Translations under genes and position numbers: made by a program | Part shown: one piece after another, positions 1 to 8,633 of the stretch | Numbering within the stretch: the stretch's first letter is position 1 | Layout: every line of letters begins with the position of its first letter | The notes under the pieces: model-generated | The model's database searches: none | Seen by the model: the letters and a program-made list of their open reading frames with translations, nothing else | What the model was told of the DNA's origin: nothing | Source of the DNA: Thermohalobaculum sp039030915 | GTDB taxonomy: Bacteria > Pseudomonadota > Alphaproteobacteria > Rhodobacterales > Rhodobacteraceae | Length of the DNA stretch: 64,000 bases | NCBI GenBank assembly: GCA_039030915.1 | Contig: JBCCDG010000004.1 | Coordinates: forward strand, 1 to 64,000 | Reading direction: 5' to 3'

Positions 1-73
1 CGACGGTGCCTCGCACCATCTCGCCCAGGTGATCTTTGATCCGCGCCTCGTCGATCTGGATCACTTGGCCCAT
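1..73 (-). CDS. IS256-family transposase, N-terminal fragment (cut by window edge)
   Basis: Read on the minus strand from the ATG at 73, the first 24 codons give MGQVIQIDEARIKDHLGEMV followed by RGTV. I recognise this as the opening of IS256/mutator-type transposases, which continue with a conserved VEETLNALLDAEADR stretch. The gene leaves the window at base 1, so neither its integrity nor its DDE residues can be judged. It would belong to an insertion sequence bordering the sox cluster. Identification rests on the N-terminus only. Confidence 0.7.
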   Translation of the reverse strand, partial: MGQVIQIDEARIKDHLGEMVRGTV

Positions 74-1092
74 CGGCTTCGTCTCTCCGTTCTCGTCATA
101 CTCAGCTCCTCTCAGCTATTCTGAAAGGAGCCGCCGACGCAGGCAAAGTGCGAAAGACCCTGTACGCTATCCGCCCTTCCCGCATCGCCGCGGCGACAAC
201 GCCGAGACACCCCGTCCCCTCCCAGAGAAGGCAGCGCCCGTTCATCGGCCATCCTCCTGCCGAAGGGTTGGCCAAACGAGAGGTACGCGAGGCGCAAGCG
301 CGCGCGAGAAGACCGATCCCCATTCCCATCGCCGATTGCGCGCTCGCGTGCGGCACGGTCGGCTCACAGGTCCACGACGGCCTCAATGATCACAGTCCCG
401 ACCGCGAACGCGCGAAGTCAGCAGGTCGGACCGCCGTCGCCCACGAGGCTTCTGAGATCGATGCGGCCGCGCCCGACAACTCGGACTGAGAACAAAGGAA
501 CGGCGCTTGTTCGCTAAATGTTCACAGCCTCGCATGTAGCGTGACGTGGGAGGGCGCGGGCGCAAGGCAGCGATCCGCCAGCAGTCTGTCTTGAATAGCA
601 ACCAAAGCGATGGGTCCGCCGTGGTACGGCACGAGCGGTCGCCGAACCCGGATGAGGGACATCGCGCCATCTCCCGATAAGAGCATTTGCACCGTCGTCG
701 ATCGCTCTTCGAACCGCCGCGCCGGTGCGGGTCCGGGGGAAGACGGGACGAGGGCGCGCGGCGCTTGGCGGCTGCCGCATCGGCACGGCTCTCCCGGCGA
801 CAGGCCGCACTCCGACGCCCGCCATGGCGCACCGGGTTCGGGCTGAGAGTGAGCGGCTCGCATCAGCGGAGAGGCTCAAGGGGACGACGAGCGGAGGCGG
901 GCGGTGCGCAACACCCCACATGTTGCGCCGGCCGAAGAGAGGAGGGGTGGAACGCCGAGGAGCGCGTTGCACTCGGCAGCTCCGCGCAAGCGTCGGCCGC
1001 CGGCGCGATGCATCGGGCGGCGAAGGGCATGCCTCATCTTTGACCGGCGAAGGCGCCACGCGAGGCGAACTGGGGCGCCCTGCCGTTTGGGC
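74..1092. other. No convincing gene; IS end plus spacer downstream of soxF
   Basis: About 1 kb between the transposase start and the soxF stop. The first ~90 bases should hold the terminal inverted repeat of the IS256-type element, but its exact end cannot be fixed without the other terminus. The rest has several overlapping short open frames on both strands, rich in Arg, Ala and Pro. None has a convincing ribosome binding site or a recognisable domain. In Paracoccus this place is taken by soxG and soxH, and I see no trace of either here. Confidence 0.5.
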
Positions 1093-2352
1093 TCAGCCGA
1101 ATATGTCGGCGGTGATGCCTTCGTACCAACCGAGGCTTTCGTCGTAAGTCGCCTTGCGGGTTGCGGCGTCTTCGTCGGTCTGGCTGATGAAGCCCTCGGT
1201 CTTGGCGATCTTATCCTCGGTCGCCTCGTAGCGCGCGCCGACCTTCACGCCGTCATCCGTCGCGATCAGGGACCAACAGGTGTTGGCGAAGCGCGCCGGG
1301 AACGCCTTGGAACCCGTCAATGAGGCGCGCACGCTCATCGCCGCCACCTTCGCCTGGCTGTTGGCGGAGTAGGCCGATTTCGGCATGTCGCCGGCGATGG
1401 TCGCGTCGCCGAGGACGTGGATGTTCTCGTCCATCCGGCTCTGCATCGTCGCCGGCACGATGGGGCAGAAGCCACTGTCGTCGGTCAGCCCTGCCGCCTC
1501 GGCGACAAGCCCCGCCTTCTGCGCGGGGATGACATTGGCGGCGTCCGCCTTCACCGGCTCACCGTCGACCACGACCTCCATCGTCTCGGGGCGCACCTCC
1601 TCGACGGTCGAGAATTCTCCGTCGATCCATTCGACCATGTCCGGGTAGTGGGCGGCCCAGCCGTTCTCGAAGAGCGTCTGCTTGGAGAACTTAGCCTTTG
1701 GATCGAACACCATGATCTTGGCGCTCGGGTTCTTTTCCTTGAGGAGATGCGCGACCATCGAGACGCGCTCATAGGGGCCCGGCGGGCAGCGGTAGGGGTT
1801 AGGCGGCGGCACCATGACGAAGAGGCCACCCTCCGGCATCGACTCGATCTGGGCCTTGAGGAGCTCCGTCTGGCTGCCGGCCTTCCAGGCATGCGGCATG
1901 GCGTGCTGGCCGGCGAGGCTGTAGCCAGGGATGCTGTCCCAGCGAAAATCGATCCCCGGTGCCACGACCAGCCGGTCGTAGGGCACGTTACCGCCACCCG
2001 CGAGCGCGACGGTCTTCGCGTCCCGATCGACACCCGTCGCCCAATCATGCACCACGTTGACGCCCTGCCGCGCGATGGTCCCGTAGCTGTGCGCGATGCT
2101 GTCGAGCGTGCGGAAGCCGCCGATGTAGAGGTTGGAGAAGAAGCAGGTGTAATAGGTGCGCGAGGGCTCGATCAGCGTCACGTCGATCTCGCCCTTGCTG
2201 TCCTTCGCGATATAGCGGGCCGCCGTGCCGCCTCCCGCACCGCCGCCGATCACCACTGCCTTGGGCCGCGCCGCACCGATCGCCGCTGGGGCGGAGAGCA
2301 CGGCAGAGGCGGCGAGCGCGCCGCCAAGGGTCTCGCGTCTGTTGAGCTTCAT
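1093..2352 (-). CDS. soxF: SoxF: FAD-dependent sulfide dehydrogenase (flavocytochrome c) flavoprotein subunit
   Basis: A 419-residue periplasmic flavoprotein with a Tat-type leader (NRRETLGGALAAS, residues 4-16). The leader is followed by a Rossmann FAD site, VVIGGGAGGGTAARYI, at about residues 33-48. Cys70 in YYTCFFSN matches the position of the cysteine that binds FAD covalently in flavocytochrome c sulfide dehydrogenase (FccB). Cys189 (YRCPPGPYER) and Cys295 (GFCPIVPAT) fit the redox-active pair. In the family this subunit oxidises sulfide and passes electrons to a cytochrome c subunit, here SoxE, whose gene lies 26 bp upstream. It is the last gene of the sox unit. Function is inferred from family motifs and cluster position. 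Confidence 0.93.
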   Translation of the reverse strand: MKLNRRETLGGALAASAVLSAPAAIGAARPKAVVIGGGAGGGTAARYIAKDSKGEIDVTLIEPSRTYYTCFFSNLYIGGFRTLDSIAHSYGTIARQGVNVVHDWATGVDRDAKTVALAGGGNVPYDRLVVAPGIDFRWDSIPGYSLAGQHAMPHAWKAGSQTELLKAQIESMPEGGLFVMVPPPNPYRCPPGPYERVSMVAHLLKEKNPSAKIMVFDPKAKFSKQTLFENGWAAHYPDMVEWIDGEFSTVEEVRPETMEVVVDGEPVKADAANVIPAQKAGLVAEAAGLTDDSGFCPIVPATMQSRMDENIHVLGDATIAGDMPKSAYSANSQAKVAAMSVRASLTGSKAFPARFANTCWSLIATDDGVKVGARYEATEDKIAKTEGFISQTDEDAATRKATYDESLGWYEGITADIFG

Positions 2353-2378
2353 GGTCGTTCTCCCAGGGTTGCGGCGTT

Positions 2379-3116
2379 CTAGTTGACGCCTTCGAAATAC
2401 GCCGCGAGCGCGGCGATCTCGTCGTCCGACAGGTTGCCGGCGATGAGCTGCATGACGGGATGGGGGCGATGCTTCGCCTTGTAGGCGTGGAGCGCGATCA
2501 CGAAGTCGCTCTTCGGCCAGCCGACAATCGAGGGGATGCCGTCATCGGTACCGTCCGCGCGATGGCAGGTGACGCATTCGCCGGCGAGATATTCGCCGTA
2601 AGCCGGGTCGCCCTCGATAGCGAGGATTTCCGGCGCCAGGTCGGGATCGCGTCGCGTGGCCGTCGGTGCCGCCTCGGGAATGTCGCGCGGGCTCGCGCTG
2701 AAGAGGCGGATATAGGCGATGAGGTCGCCGCGATCCCCCTCGTCGGCGATGCCGCGGAAGGCCATGCGGCTGCTGGTAACGAGGTTCTTGGGGTTCTCGA
2801 GGAAGACGTCGAGCTTCTCGGCGGTCCAGACGAGGCCGTCCGCGCCCGCGCGCCGCATATCGGCGGAATAGTTGTAGCCGGGCAGGCTCGCGGCACGGCG
2901 CCCGAAGAGCTCGTTGAGATGGGGCCCGACGCGGTGCCGCGCCTCGGCGCCCACCATGTGACAGGACTGGCACTTGCGGAAGATGTCGGCCCCGCGCTCG
3001 ACATCGCCGGCGGCTGCGGGGCCCGCGAGGACGAGAAGGGCCGCAGCGACCGCCTGCCGGGCGAGCGCCAAGGGCGCCCCACGCCAGGATCGGCGGTCCG
3101 GCGCGCGGCGCTGCAT
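2379..3116 (-). CDS. soxE: SoxE: dihaem cytochrome c, partner of SoxF
   Basis: A 245-residue exported cytochrome. A hydrophobic leader ends near AGPAAAGD. Two haem c motifs are visible, CQSCH in the N-terminal third and CVTCH in the C-terminal third. The N-terminal half looks like a class I cytochrome c (RVGPHLNELFGR, GYNYS), and the C-terminal half like a second small c-type domain. SoxE is the electron acceptor of the SoxF flavoprotein in sox clusters. The ATG at 3116 is preferred over an upstream in-frame start at 3155, because the latter would overlap soxD. Gaps to soxD (7 bp) and soxF (26 bp) indicate one transcript. Confidence 0.88.
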   Translation of the reverse strand: MQRRAPDRRSWRGAPLALARQAVAAALLVLAGPAAAGDVERGADIFRKCQSCHMVGAEARHRVGPHLNELFGRRAASLPGYNYSADMRRAGADGLVWTAEKLDVFLENPKNLVTSSRMAFRGIADEGDRGDLIAYIRLFSASPRDIPEAAPTATRRDPDLAPEILAIEGDPAYGEYLAGECVTCHRADGTDDGIPSIVGWPKSDFVIALHAYKAKHRPHPVMQLIAGNLSDDEIAALAAYFEGVN

Positions 3117-3123
3117 CGAGCGC

Positions 3124-3795
3124 CTAGTCCACACCGATCCCGGCCGTGTTCTCATCGTCGCCCTCCGGTGTCACATCGAGGATCCGGGCCCGCATGACGA
3201 TCTCCGGCGTCTCCTTGCAGCCGGTCATGCAGGGCGCCCCGCCGGCAATGTTGGGAATGTCCGGCCGCGGGTCCTCAACGAAGTTCTCCTCGTTCGGCAG
3301 GCTGAGTTCGGCAAAGTTCTCATGGCTCAGCACAAACTCATCATCCGTCACGACGTCGTTCATGTACAATAGATACGCCGTGATTGCGTAGACGTCGTCA
3401 GGCGCGAGGGACTGCGCATAGCCGAACGGCATGGCCCGATTGATGTAATCGTAGACAGTGGAGAGATAGGGCCAGTAGCTGCCGATCGTCTTGACCGGGC
3501 GATCATGCGTGAGGGTGCCCTGCCCGCCGGCAAGCACGGGCCAACGGTCCACGCCTTCGCCGAAATCGCCGTGACAGTGCGCGCATTGCTCGGCAAAGAT
3601 TTCCTCGCCCGTCAGCACATCGCCCGAGCCTTCGGGCAGGCCCTGCCCGTCGGGGCGCACGTCGATGTCCCAGGCCGCGATCTCGGCGGGCGTTGCCTCC
3701 CGGCCAAGGCCGTAGCCGTCGGCGAGCGCCGGAACGGGAGCGGCAAGGGCCAGTGCCGCCGCGAGGCCGAGGGCCGCTTCAGGAAATCTCGACAT
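3124..3795 (-). CDS. soxD: SoxD: c-type cytochrome subunit of the SoxCD sulfur dehydrogenase (short, one haem motif)
   Basis: A 223-residue exported cytochrome c with one haem motif, C71-A-H-C74-H75, after a signal peptide ending at ALADG. The sequence YAQSLAPDDVYAITAYLLYMN and a late PCMTGCK motif are typical of SoxD. Paracoccus SoxD is, to my knowledge, about 380 residues with two haems, so the second haem domain appears absent here. SoxD takes electrons from the molybdenum subunit SoxC during oxidation of SoxY-bound sulfane sulfur. The start at 3795 has a GGAGG upstream and overlaps the soxC 3' end by 17 bp, suggesting translational coupling. Confidence 0.88.
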   Translation of the reverse strand: MSRFPEAALGLAAALALAAPVPALADGYGLGREATPAEIAAWDIDVRPDGQGLPEGSGDVLTGEEIFAEQCAHCHGDFGEGVDRWPVLAGGQGTLTHDRPVKTIGSYWPYLSTVYDYINRAMPFGYAQSLAPDDVYAITAYLLYMNDVVTDDEFVLSHENFAELSLPNEENFVEDPRPDIPNIAGGAPCMTGCKETPEIVMRARILDVTPEGDDENTAGIGVD

Positions 3796-5059
3796 TCTCC
3801 GCCTCCCCGTTGGCATTCACGGCCCAGGTCTGGATACCGTTGTTGTGGTAGATCGAGTTGACGCCGCGCACCTTGCGAAGGGCATCCTTGGTCGGCTGGA
3901 TGTCGCCCTCGCTGTCGACCGCACGGGACTGAAGCAGCAGCGGCGCACCGTCCCAGTCGAAGCTGTAGTAGAACCGATGCATCGACTTCGGCGTGCTGAA
4001 GCCGTCCACCCGCGCCTGGTGCCAGTTGCGCCCCCCATCGGTGGTGACATGCACCTCCTTGACCGCGCCGCGGCCGGACCAGGCGACGCCGGTGATCATG
4101 GTGCGTCCCCTGCCATGCGCGATGGGCGCCTGGGGGCTGGGATTCGTGATGACGGATTTGACGTCCATCTCCCAGGTGAAGCGGCGAGCCCTGCCATCGG
4201 CCATCAGGTCGGTGTATTTCGACGTCTCCTCCCGGTGGTGCCAGGGCTTGTCGCCGACCTCGATGCGGCGGATCCACTTGACCCACATGTTGCCTTCCCA
4301 GCCGGGGACGACGAGACGCGCGGGATAACCCTGCTCGGGACGCAGCCGCTCACCGTTCATATGCGTGGCGATGAGGCAGTCATCGAGCGCCTTCTCGAGC
4401 GGGACCGAACGGGTCATCGCCGAGGCGTCGCTGCCCTCCGGCAGGAGCCAGGCGGCATTGCCCTTGAGCCCTGCCTCGTCGAGCACGTCCTTGAGCCGGA
4501 CGCCCGAGTAGACGCAGTTGTGGATCATGCCGTGGGTGTACTGGACGCCGTTCAGCTGGGCGCCTCGCCACTCCATGCCGCTGTTGGCCGCGCATTCGAG
4601 GAAGTAGGGAAGCGAGACGCGAGGGAAGCGGGCGAGATCCCCGAGCGTGAAGACGAGGGGCCGCTCGACCAGGCCGTGCACCATCAGGCGCCATTTCGCC
4701 GGCTCCACTTCGGCAATGCCACCGTGGTGGCGCTCGAAGCAGAGACCGTTGGGCGTCACGAAGCCGTCGAGTTCGTGGAGCGGCGTGAAGTTCACCGAGC
4801 TTACCGGATCGGCGGTCAGCCACGGTACGTTGCGGCGGACCACATGCGCCTCGTGCGGGGACGGCACGCCGTAGGGCCGCGCATCCACGCCCTCGCCGAG
4901 GAACTGCGTCCATGGCGTCTCGTCGAGGCTCAGGATCGCCGGGTCGCCGCCGGCACGGGCTGCACCGGCCGCGAGGGCGGCGCCGCCGGCGGCCAGGCTG
5001 CCCTTCAGAAAGGCGCGCCGTACCGGATTTCGGGCGGAGTTTCGCTTGTGCTCGGTCAT
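3779..5059 (-). CDS. soxC: SoxC: molybdopterin subunit of sulfur dehydrogenase
   Basis: A 426-residue periplasmic member of the sulfite oxidase family. A Tat leader (RRAFLKGSLAAGG) begins the protein. The molybdenum-ligating cysteine is Cys156 in the motif FLECAANSG. The C-terminal Mo-co dimerisation domain follows (GVAWSGRGAVKEVHVTTDGG). With SoxD it removes six electrons from the cysteine-bound sulfane sulfur on SoxY, which allows complete oxidation to sulfate without sulfur globules. The ATG at 5059 follows a strong GGAGGA. A longer in-frame start at 5104 would run into soxB and lacks such a site. It lies 16 bp after soxB. Confidence 0.95.
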   Translation of the reverse strand: MTEHKRNSARNPVRRAFLKGSLAAGGAALAAGAARAGGDPAILSLDETPWTQFLGEGVDARPYGVPSPHEAHVVRRNVPWLTADPVSSVNFTPLHELDGFVTPNGLCFERHHGGIAEVEPAKWRLMVHGLVERPLVFTLGDLARFPRVSLPYFLECAANSGMEWRGAQLNGVQYTHGMIHNCVYSGVRLKDVLDEAGLKGNAAWLLPEGSDASAMTRSVPLEKALDDCLIATHMNGERLRPEQGYPARLVVPGWEGNMWVKWIRRIEVGDKPWHHREETSKYTDLMADGRARRFTWEMDVKSVITNPSPQAPIAHGRGRTMITGVAWSGRGAVKEVHVTTDGGRNWHQARVDGFSTPKSMHRFYYSFDWDGAPLLLQSRAVDSEGDIQPTKDALRKVRGVNSIYHNNGIQTWAVNANGEAENVEIS

Positions 5060-5075
5060 CGGGTCCTCCCGCTTC

Positions 5076-6761
5076 TCAGCTCCGCCCGGCGACGCGGACG
5101 GCATTGTTCGGATCGACGCTGACGGTGCCTTTGCGGCGGATATGCGCCTCGACCACGTCCCAGATGGGCGGGCCCTCCGTCTCCTCGTTGACGCTGGCCC
5201 AGCCGGAGACTGTGTATGTCCTGCCCGCCTCGATGGCAGAGCCGTCGCGCAGGAGCGTCATGTCGGAGATGCGGCTGCCGGCCGGGGCGGAGATATCGAT
5301 CCGGTACCCCATGCCCCCGACACGCACCATGTCGCCCCCCTGCTGGTAGTAGGGGTCCGGGTTGAAGAGGTTGTCGGCCACGTCCTCGAGGATGAGCTTC
5401 AGCATCTCCCCCGTCATCTCCGAGCGATAGGCGGCCGGATAGGTCATGGCCGTCGCGTTGAAGAGATCTTCGCGCGTGATCTCCTGGCCGGGCAGGAGCG
5501 ACGGGCCCCATCGGAACCCGGGCGACAGGGCGATATCCGCTTCGCGTTCCTCGATCAGCGCCTGGCAGATCAGGTCGTCAAAGGTGCCGTTGAAGTTCCC
5601 GCGCCGGTAGAGAAGGCTGTCGGTCGTCCCCAGCACCTCGCTCAGCTCCGCCTCAAAGGGCGCGCGATGCTTCGCGATCAGCGCCGCCATCTCCGCATCC
5701 GGGCCGATGACGTCGGCGAAGACCGGGATGAGGCGGTGCTTGAGATCCTTCACCCCGCTGGCATCGACGTCCATGTCGATCCGGCTCACGAACTTGCCGT
5801 TCGAACCCGACGCGATGAGGGCCGTGTTGCCCACCATCAGCGGCTCGGGCAGGGCATCATGCGTATGGCCCGTCAGGATCACGTCGATGCCGGGCACTCG
5901 GGCGGCGAGCTTGCGATCCACGTCGAAGCCGTTGTGGCTGAGGAGGACGACGGCGTTCGCACCCTCGGCGCGCACCTCCTGCACCATCTCGGCGACGCGC
6001 TCTTCCCGGATGCCGAAGGACAGGCCGGGGAACATCCAGCCCGGATTTGCGATGGGCATGTAGGGGAAGGCCTGGCCGATCACGCCGATGGTCGCGCCGC
6101 CCCGTTCGATCATCGTGTAGGGCTCGTAGGCCGGCTCATCCCATTCGGCATCGAAGATATTGGCGCCGAGGAAGGGGAAGGGCAGCGCGTCCACGATCTC
6201 CGTCACGCGGTCGATGCCGAGCGTGAACTCCCAATGGCTTGTCATCGCGTCGGGCGCGAGGAGGTTCATGGCGTCGACCATGTCCTGCGCCTGGGTCTTC
6301 AGCGTGGTGTATGAGCCGTGCCAGGTATCTCCACCGTCGAGCAGGATCGCTTCCGGTCGCTCGGCCCGGATACGCTTGATCACGGTGGCGACGCGATCCA
6401 TGCCCCCCATCCGACCGTATTCGCGGGCCAGCGCCACGAAGTCTTCGTTGGTCAGCGCATAGGCCCCGGGGCTGCCCGCTTCGATCCCGTAGAGCTTGAG
6501 GAAGTCCTTGCCCGTGACATGCGGCGGCTTGCCGGCGGCCTCGCCCACACCGAGATTGATCGAGGGCTCGCGGAACCAGATCGGCTTGAGCTGTCCGTGG
6601 ATGTCCGTCACGTGGATGAGCGTCACGTTGCCGAGGGGCGCCATGTCGATGAGCCCCGCCTCCGTCAGGCCCTGCGCCCGGGCGAGCCCCGCCAGCGACG
6701 CGCCGCCGCCGAGCGCGCTCGTGGCCATGGCCGCCTGGAGAAAGTCGCGCCGCGAGATCAT
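5076..6761 (-). CDS. soxB: SoxB: thiosulfohydrolase (dimanganese sulfate-releasing enzyme)
   Basis: A 561-residue Tat-exported enzyme (leader RRDFLQAAMATSALGGG) of the 5'-nucleotidase-like metallophosphoesterase superfamily. Metal-site motifs are visible: HVTDIHGQLKP near residue 70, LDGGDTWHGS, the SoxB-specific TSHWEFTLG in place of the usual GNHEFD, and TGHTHDALPEP. The C-terminal nucleotidase domain follows. SoxB hydrolyses the terminal sulfonate from SoxY-cysteine-S-sulfonate as sulfate. The ATG at 6761 has GGAGGA upstream, and earlier in-frame starts lack both the Tat leader position and a binding site. A 151-bp gap with strong hairpins separates it from soxA. Confidence 0.96.
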   Translation of the reverse strand: MISRRDFLQAAMATSALGGGASLAGLARAQGLTEAGLIDMAPLGNVTLIHVTDIHGQLKPIWFREPSINLGVGEAAGKPPHVTGKDFLKLYGIEAGSPGAYALTNEDFVALAREYGRMGGMDRVATVIKRIRAERPEAILLDGGDTWHGSYTTLKTQAQDMVDAMNLLAPDAMTSHWEFTLGIDRVTEIVDALPFPFLGANIFDAEWDEPAYEPYTMIERGGATIGVIGQAFPYMPIANPGWMFPGLSFGIREERVAEMVQEVRAEGANAVVLLSHNGFDVDRKLAARVPGIDVILTGHTHDALPEPLMVGNTALIASGSNGKFVSRIDMDVDASGVKDLKHRLIPVFADVIGPDAEMAALIAKHRAPFEAELSEVLGTTDSLLYRRGNFNGTFDDLICQALIEEREADIALSPGFRWGPSLLPGQEITREDLFNATAMTYPAAYRSEMTGEMLKLILEDVADNLFNPDPYYQQGGDMVRVGGMGYRIDISAPAGSRISDMTLLRDGSAIEAGRTYTVSGWASVNEETEGPPIWDVVEAHIRRKGTVSVDPNNAVRVAGRS

Positions 6762-6844
6762 GCAAGTCTCCTCCGTTCGCGGGCTCGAGCCGCGTTTCGA
6801 CCGGCATGCCCGCCGGCCCGTCAAGCGATGTGTTCTCCGTCAGC

Positions 6845-6883
6845 GTCCCCTCCCCCAGCGAGGGGGAGGACCGGGGAGGGGAC
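6845..6883 (-). promoter_or_regulatory. Competing GC-rich hairpins in the soxA-soxB gap
   Basis: Two mutually exclusive stems can form. An 11-bp pair joins 6845-6855 (GTCCCCTCCCC) to 6873-6883, and an 8-bp inner pair joins 6849-6856 to 6862-6869. No T-run follows on the minus strand, so this is not a standard terminator. It could block exonucleases or set the ratio of soxXYZA to soxBCDEF message. The C/G-block style resembles dispersed intergenic hairpins of alphaproteobacteria. Function is unproven. Confidence 0.5.
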
Positions 6884-6912
6884 CGCCGCAGCGCCCGCCC
6901 TCGCGCTTCCCC

Positions 6913-7758
6913 TCAGTTCCGGACCGACGGCGTCTCGATCGAGAGGCCGGCGCCGCGGGAGGCGAGATAGGCCTCGAGGGCCACGAACTCGTCCGAGCCG
7001 CGCTTGTAGGGCTCGGCGCGGATGTTCTTCATGCAGCCCGAGAACCGGCGATGGAGCGAGCCGAGGCCCGACCACTTGAACCGGTAGGTCGGGAAGCCGT
7101 TGATCATCCCCTGGCTGAGATGGTCCGCGCGGATCATCTGGCCGTAATTGTCCTCGTGGCACTGGTTGCACGCCATATCGAGCTGGCCAACGCGGGTGTA
7201 GTAAAGCTCCTTGCCACGCTCGATCCACTCTGCCATCGGCCCGTCGGTCTTGACCGTCATGGGCTCGCCGCGGGACTGCAGACCGATGAGCGCCGTCATG
7301 GCGAGCATCTCGGGGCTCTCCCACTTCCAGGCATCCGCCCCCTGATGCTCCGTCCGCGACCAGTTGACCCAGTGCTCGAGCGACCATGGCTTGCCGGCCG
7401 CCTCGTTCCACCGGGGCATCTCGGCGCGGAAGCCGGCCATCGCTTCCTCGACGTCGCCATGACATTCCGCACAGCTTTTTGCAGAGGAGCCGGCCGGCTC
7501 ATCCCAGAGGTCGCGCGCATAGTCCACGGCCACCATCGCCGGGTTCTCGAAGTCATCGGTCTCGAGCGCCTGGGTCTCGTCCTTGCGAAAACGCCAGCCC
7601 GAATAGATCGTATCGAGCGGGTGACCCTCGGGCGTCTTAACCTCCGTCACCATTTCCTCGCCCTCGATGACGAGCGTGTCGTCATCCGGGCCCGGTCCTG
7701 CCATGGCGACGCCTGCCGCGATGGCGGCGCCAGCCATGAGAAGGGCGGCCTTCTTCAT
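6913..7758 (-). CDS. soxA: SoxA: dihaem cytochrome c subunit of SoxXA
   Basis: A 281-residue exported cytochrome with a Sec signal ending near VAMAG. Two haem motifs are present: C96-A-E-C-H100 and C197-N-Q-C-H201. Cys242 in RFSGCMKN is the expected haem-ligating, persulfidated cysteine of the active site. SoxXA oxidatively couples thiosulfate to the SoxY carrier cysteine. This is the dihaem form, as in Paracoccus and Rhodovulum, rather than the monohaem form. It is preceded by soxZ (43 bp). Confidence 0.96.
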   Translation of the reverse strand: MKKAALLMAGAAIAAGVAMAGPGPDDDTLVIEGEEMVTEVKTPEGHPLDTIYSGWRFRKDETQALETDDFENPAMVAVDYARDLWDEPAGSSAKSCAECHGDVEEAMAGFRAEMPRWNEAAGKPWSLEHWVNWSRTEHQGADAWKWESPEMLAMTALIGLQSRGEPMTVKTDGPMAEWIERGKELYYTRVGQLDMACNQCHEDNYGQMIRADHLSQGMINGFPTYRFKWSGLGSLHRRFSGCMKNIRAEPYKRGSDEFVALEAYLASRGAGLSIETPSVRN

Positions 7759-7801
7759 GCGATGTCCTCCCAGGGGTCTTGCTTTTTTGCCGCAGCCGGC
7801 C

Positions 7802-8131
7802 TCAGCCGATCGCGATCGTCTTCTCTTCCGTGTAGACGGAGCCGTCGTCGTCCACCCATTCGAACGTGATCGTTCCTGCCTCGGGCACGACCATGTCGAA
7901 GCTGAAATACGGGTTGGTGGCGACCGCAGGCTCGATCTCCGCCTCGAACACCACCTCGCCGTTAAACTTGGCGGTGAAGTGGTTGATGATCTGGCGGGGG
8001 ATCAGCTCGCCCGTCTTCCTGTCCTTGCGCTGGCCAGATTCCATCGGGTGGCTAATCAGCGTCTTGATCGTGATCACCTCGCCGGCCGCGGCCTTGCGGG
8101 GAACCTTCACGCGGGGCTTTACTTTGGCCAT
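7802..8131 (-). CDS. soxZ: SoxZ: sulfur carrier partner of SoxY
   Basis: A 109-residue protein without a signal peptide, starting MAKVKPRVKVPRKAAAGEVI. It contains the characteristic HPMESGQRKD and IINHFTAKFNGE stretches. SoxZ has an immunoglobulin-like fold, forms the heterodimeric carrier with SoxY, and is exported together with it. AGGAG precedes the start. Size and position between soxY and soxA match the standard XYZA order. Confidence 0.97.
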   Translation of the reverse strand: MAKVKPRVKVPRKAAAGEVITIKTLISHPMESGQRKDRKTGELIPRQIINHFTAKFNGEVVFEAEIEPAVATNPYFSFDMVVPEAGTITFEWVDDDGSVYTEEKTIAIG

Positions 8132-8154
8132 CTCGCTTCTCCTCTATCCCTGCT

Positions 8155-8583
8155 TCAGCCGCCGCAGCCGCCGATGGTCACCTTCACGGTGTTCTTCACC
8201 ATGGCGAACGAACCGTCCTCCATCTTCGCCACCGCGATGACCTCCTGCGTCTGCGCCAGACGGATGCGCGTGGAGGCGGAGCGGTTGGGCGCGAGCTTGC
8301 CGAATTTGAAGGTGGCGACGCCCGGGTTCGGGTTGCCTGCGGCCAGAAGCATGATCGCGGCCGCACCATCGGCCGAGACCTCGACCGGCACCGTATTGCC
8401 GTTCTCGGCGATCTCGGGCGTGGTCAGGTCGATACCGCCCTCTGCAGGCGTAGCGCCACCGGTGAAGGCCATGATGGCTTCCTCCACCGTTTCGGTGGCG
8501 GCGAAGGCCGGCATCGCGGGCGCCAGCGCGAACGCTGCGGCGCCGGCGGCGAGCCGTGCGAATGTGCGACGGGTTACGTCCAT
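8155..8583 (-). CDS. soxY: SoxY: sulfur compound carrier protein
   Basis: A 142-residue Tat-exported protein (leader TRRTFARLAAGAAAFALAP). It ends in the swinging-arm motif VTIGGCGG, whose cysteine (residue 140) carries thiosulfate-derived intermediates between SoxXA, SoxB and SoxCD. The open frame extends further upstream, but the ATG at 8583 follows GGAGGA and puts the Tat motif at the N-terminus, so it is taken as the start. soxZ follows after 23 bp. Confidence 0.97.
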   Translation of the reverse strand: MDVTRRTFARLAAGAAAFALAPAMPAFAATETVEEAIMAFTGGATPAEGGIDLTTPEIAENGNTVPVEVSADGAAAIMLLAAGNPNPGVATFKFGKLAPNRSASTRIRLAQTQEVIAVAKMEDGSFAMVKNTVKVTIGGCGG

Positions 8584-8633
8584 TGTTCCTCCCATGGGCC
8601 TCTGGCCCTCTAGCGTGCTCCGGGCGGTCCCGG

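Noticed and set aside
383..1059. Overlapping minus-strand frames between the IS end and soxF as possible genes
   Set aside because: Two frames overlap in the same strand region, both Arg/Pro/Ser-rich, with no domain or start signal.
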